64,000 bases of DNA. It comes from Pseudobacteriovorax sp. (GTDB lineage Bacteria; Bdellovibrionota_B; Oligoflexia; Oligoflexales; Oligoflexaceae). Where the stretch lies: positions 1 to 64,000 of the forward strand of contig JABSRP010000038.1 in NCBI GenBank assembly GCA_013215145.1, given 5' to 3'. The position numbers were made by a program, and so were the translations under genes. Below the pieces are notes generated by a model. That model did no database searches. It was not told the origin of the DNA and saw nothing but the letters and a program-made list of their open reading frames with translations. Shown one piece after another: positions 62,636 through 64,000 of the stretch. The first letter of the stretch is position 1, and each line of letters begins with the position of its first letter.

Positions 62636-64000
62636 TTATGGCGTATATAGGACGCGCGGGCCACCAGGCGACCAACTCATACTGTAAGCTTTCCCAGCCC
62701 TTCCCGATTGAGTCGCATCCTTGGCGCAAGTAAAGCTACCACTGAAGGCCAAAGTTAGCTCGTCATCTGCCGTGAAGCCTCCAAGTTCAATGGGAATCTC
62801 AACCATCGCAGGTTTTGCCACAGGACTGGGTGTTGTCAGCTGCTGCGAACCGAGCGCTGTTCCATTCTTGTAGATCGTAGCCGTTACATCATAGTTGCTA
62901 TAAAAAAGGCCGAAGGGAGTCATAATATTAAATGCTACCGTGTGACCCGATCCTGAGTTCAAGGCCGAGATCAGAGAATTACCGATAGCGCGTGTTCCGC
63001 CAATGGCATATTCTAAGGCCACAGTACCCTCTTTTTCACCGCAATTCGCCGTCCAATCGCGAATCCGGCGCTCAGAACCGCTGTTTTGTTTGGTTCGTCT
63101 AAAGTTCACGGACTTTGGCTTTGTGCCTGCTAAGCGAAACGCTGTGGAAGAGCCATCACAAGCAGCATTTGGATTCATGTCAGTTGTCAGCTCGTCAAAA
63201 CACAGAGACTCTGGTGCCTCCAACAGAGCTGTTAGGTCAGCCTGAGCAGGGTTGGTGTAGGTGAATCCGTTATAAATGGAAAAGTAAGGTAGATTATCGG
63301 CGTTCACTGTGGGGGTTTCGATTAGGCAAGACTCGGAACCCCTGGCATCACAATGAGTGGCTCGGCTTGTAAAAGCGCCGCTTTCAATGTCAGAACACGG
63401 GCCAGTGGCGGCTTCGATTGCCTCGCCATACTGACCACAGCGATAATCGGCATATTTATATTGAACGCCATTGGCGTTATCGCCTTTGGCAGTAATAAAG
63501 GTTCCACTGAACTGCGAAGTAGAATCGTTTGGATAGGCAAAAAGAGAATAGAGGACCTCTTTTTTATCGATCTCCGTGATGTTACCCTCTTCATCAATCT
63601 CACCGCTTACTAGCAATGAGACGGTCTCGCCACCACGAATTGATTTCTTGATAGCCCTCACAATCCCAGCGCTTCTTTCCATCGTAACAATAGTAATGTC
63701 ATCCGGAGTTGAGCTTTCGATAGCTTCAATTTTGGCAAATGAGAAAATATCCTCCGTGATCATAAAGTCAAGAATGATGGGGTTTTCGCCAAATCCAATG
63801 ATGATGCGATTTGGTAGCGATTTGGTTTCGTCTAAAATAGCCGTTAGGGTAAGGGTTAGCTGGCTTCCCCCCTCACTCATATTTTCTGCCTGTGCTGCAG
63901 AAAAACAGGTGGTGTCAATGGTAACAGCAACATCCTCATAGACCTTACCTGGAGATGCTAGATACTCGATAGGCTCACCCAAAGCGTTTTCGAAGGCACA
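62636..64000 (-). CDS. Large exported protein (partial, 5' end beyond the right edge)
   Basis: The frame is open from the right edge to 62636 (about 454 residues visible). It is rich in beta strands, Cys and Thr/Ser (ENALGEPIEYLA, DTTCFSAAQAENM, CFDELTTDMNPNAACDG, WTANCGEKEG, SGSFTCAKDAT). No signal is visible because the start is missing. Many Cys pairs suggest an extracellular protein. No known family. Confidence 0.6.
   Translation of the reverse strand, partial: CAFENALGEPIEYLASPGKVYEDVAVTIDTTCFSAAQAENMSEGGSQLTLTLTAILDETKSLPNRIIIGFGENPIILDFMITEDIFSFAKIEAIESSTPDDITIVTMERSAGIVRAIKKSIRGGETVSLLVSGEIDEEGNITEIDKKEVLYSLFAYPNDSTSQFSGTFITAKGDNANGVQYKYADYRCGQYGEAIEAATGPCSDIESGAFTSRATHCDARGSESCLIETPTVNADNLPYFSIYNGFTYTNPAQADLTALLEAPESLCFDELTTDMNPNAACDGSSTAFRLAGTKPKSVNFRRTKQNSGSERRIRDWTANCGEKEGTVALEYAIGGTRAIGNSLISALNSGSGHTVAFNIMTPFGLFYSNYDVTATIYKNGTALGSQQLTTPSPVAKPAMVEIPIELGGFTADDELTLAFSGSFTCAKDATQSGRAGKAYSMSWSPGGPRVLYTP

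Noticed and set aside
1..64000. CRISPR arrays, integrases, phage genes or rRNA genes
   Set aside because: No regularly spaced repeats, recombinase motifs or rRNA sequence were seen. The only mobile element is the IS605-type copy.

Overview
The window is 64 kb of AT-leaning Gram-negative DNA. It has many lipoprotein and secreted-protein genes, frequent GTG and TTG starts after clear GGAGG-type ribosome sites, a TIGR02147-type regulator, DUF5916, DUF885 and DUF898 proteins, and sigma-54 control. These traits suggest a predatory or free-living member of the Bdellovibrionota/Oligoflexia type. That placement is an inference from gene families; there is no rRNA gene here to confirm it.

Layout. 1-2.6 kb: a divergent 7TM histidine kinase and LytTR response regulator. 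3.2-9 kb: secreted and lipoprotein genes, including three copies of one unrecognised secreted family, plus a TPR regulator. 9-13.7 kb: an RNA-repair regulon with rtcB, divergent rtcR, a sigma-54-driven structured RNA with tRNA-like arms, and an SPFH/slipin protein. Both sigma-54 promoters have the strict GG-N10-GC layout and share a near-identical 20-bp upstream sequence. 13.8-25 kb: GST, methyltransferases, cytochrome P450, a small secreted peptide, a catalase-like protein, an ABM-domain lipoprotein, a run of exported proteins ending in a cytochrome c lipoprotein, and a helical-repeat protein.

25-35 kb: a decayed CheA-like kinase, a secreted HE-motif protein, an IS200/IS605 element with dead tnpA and intact tnpB, a PpiC isomerase, a cytochrome c remnant, and the DUF898-M48 pair. 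34.7-39 kb: a LysR-controlled isonitrile biosynthesis cluster (isonitrile synthase, Fe/2OG oxygenase, FAD monooxygenase). 39-57 kb: LRR lipoprotein, a broken DUF885 peptidase, CocE-like hydrolase, DUF5916 outer-membrane protein, a WbsX-type glycosidase, DUF368, a frameshifted IPNS-like oxygenase, GNAT, a solute-binding-like protein and an L,D-transpeptidase. 57-64 kb: small exported and regulatory genes (TIGR02147, ECF sigma factor, HTH-TPR protein, CheY-like receiver) and a partial secreted protein at the right edge.

A cross-cutting feature is the number of interrupted genes: single-base slips (several in short G, C or T runs) and in-frame stops occur in at least eight loci. Some may be sequencing errors, but the in-frame stops (CheA-like kinase, tnpA, WbsX protein) are not homopolymer slips. 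The strongest candidate for a little-described system is the RtcR-RNA-slipin regulon; the isonitrile cluster is second.
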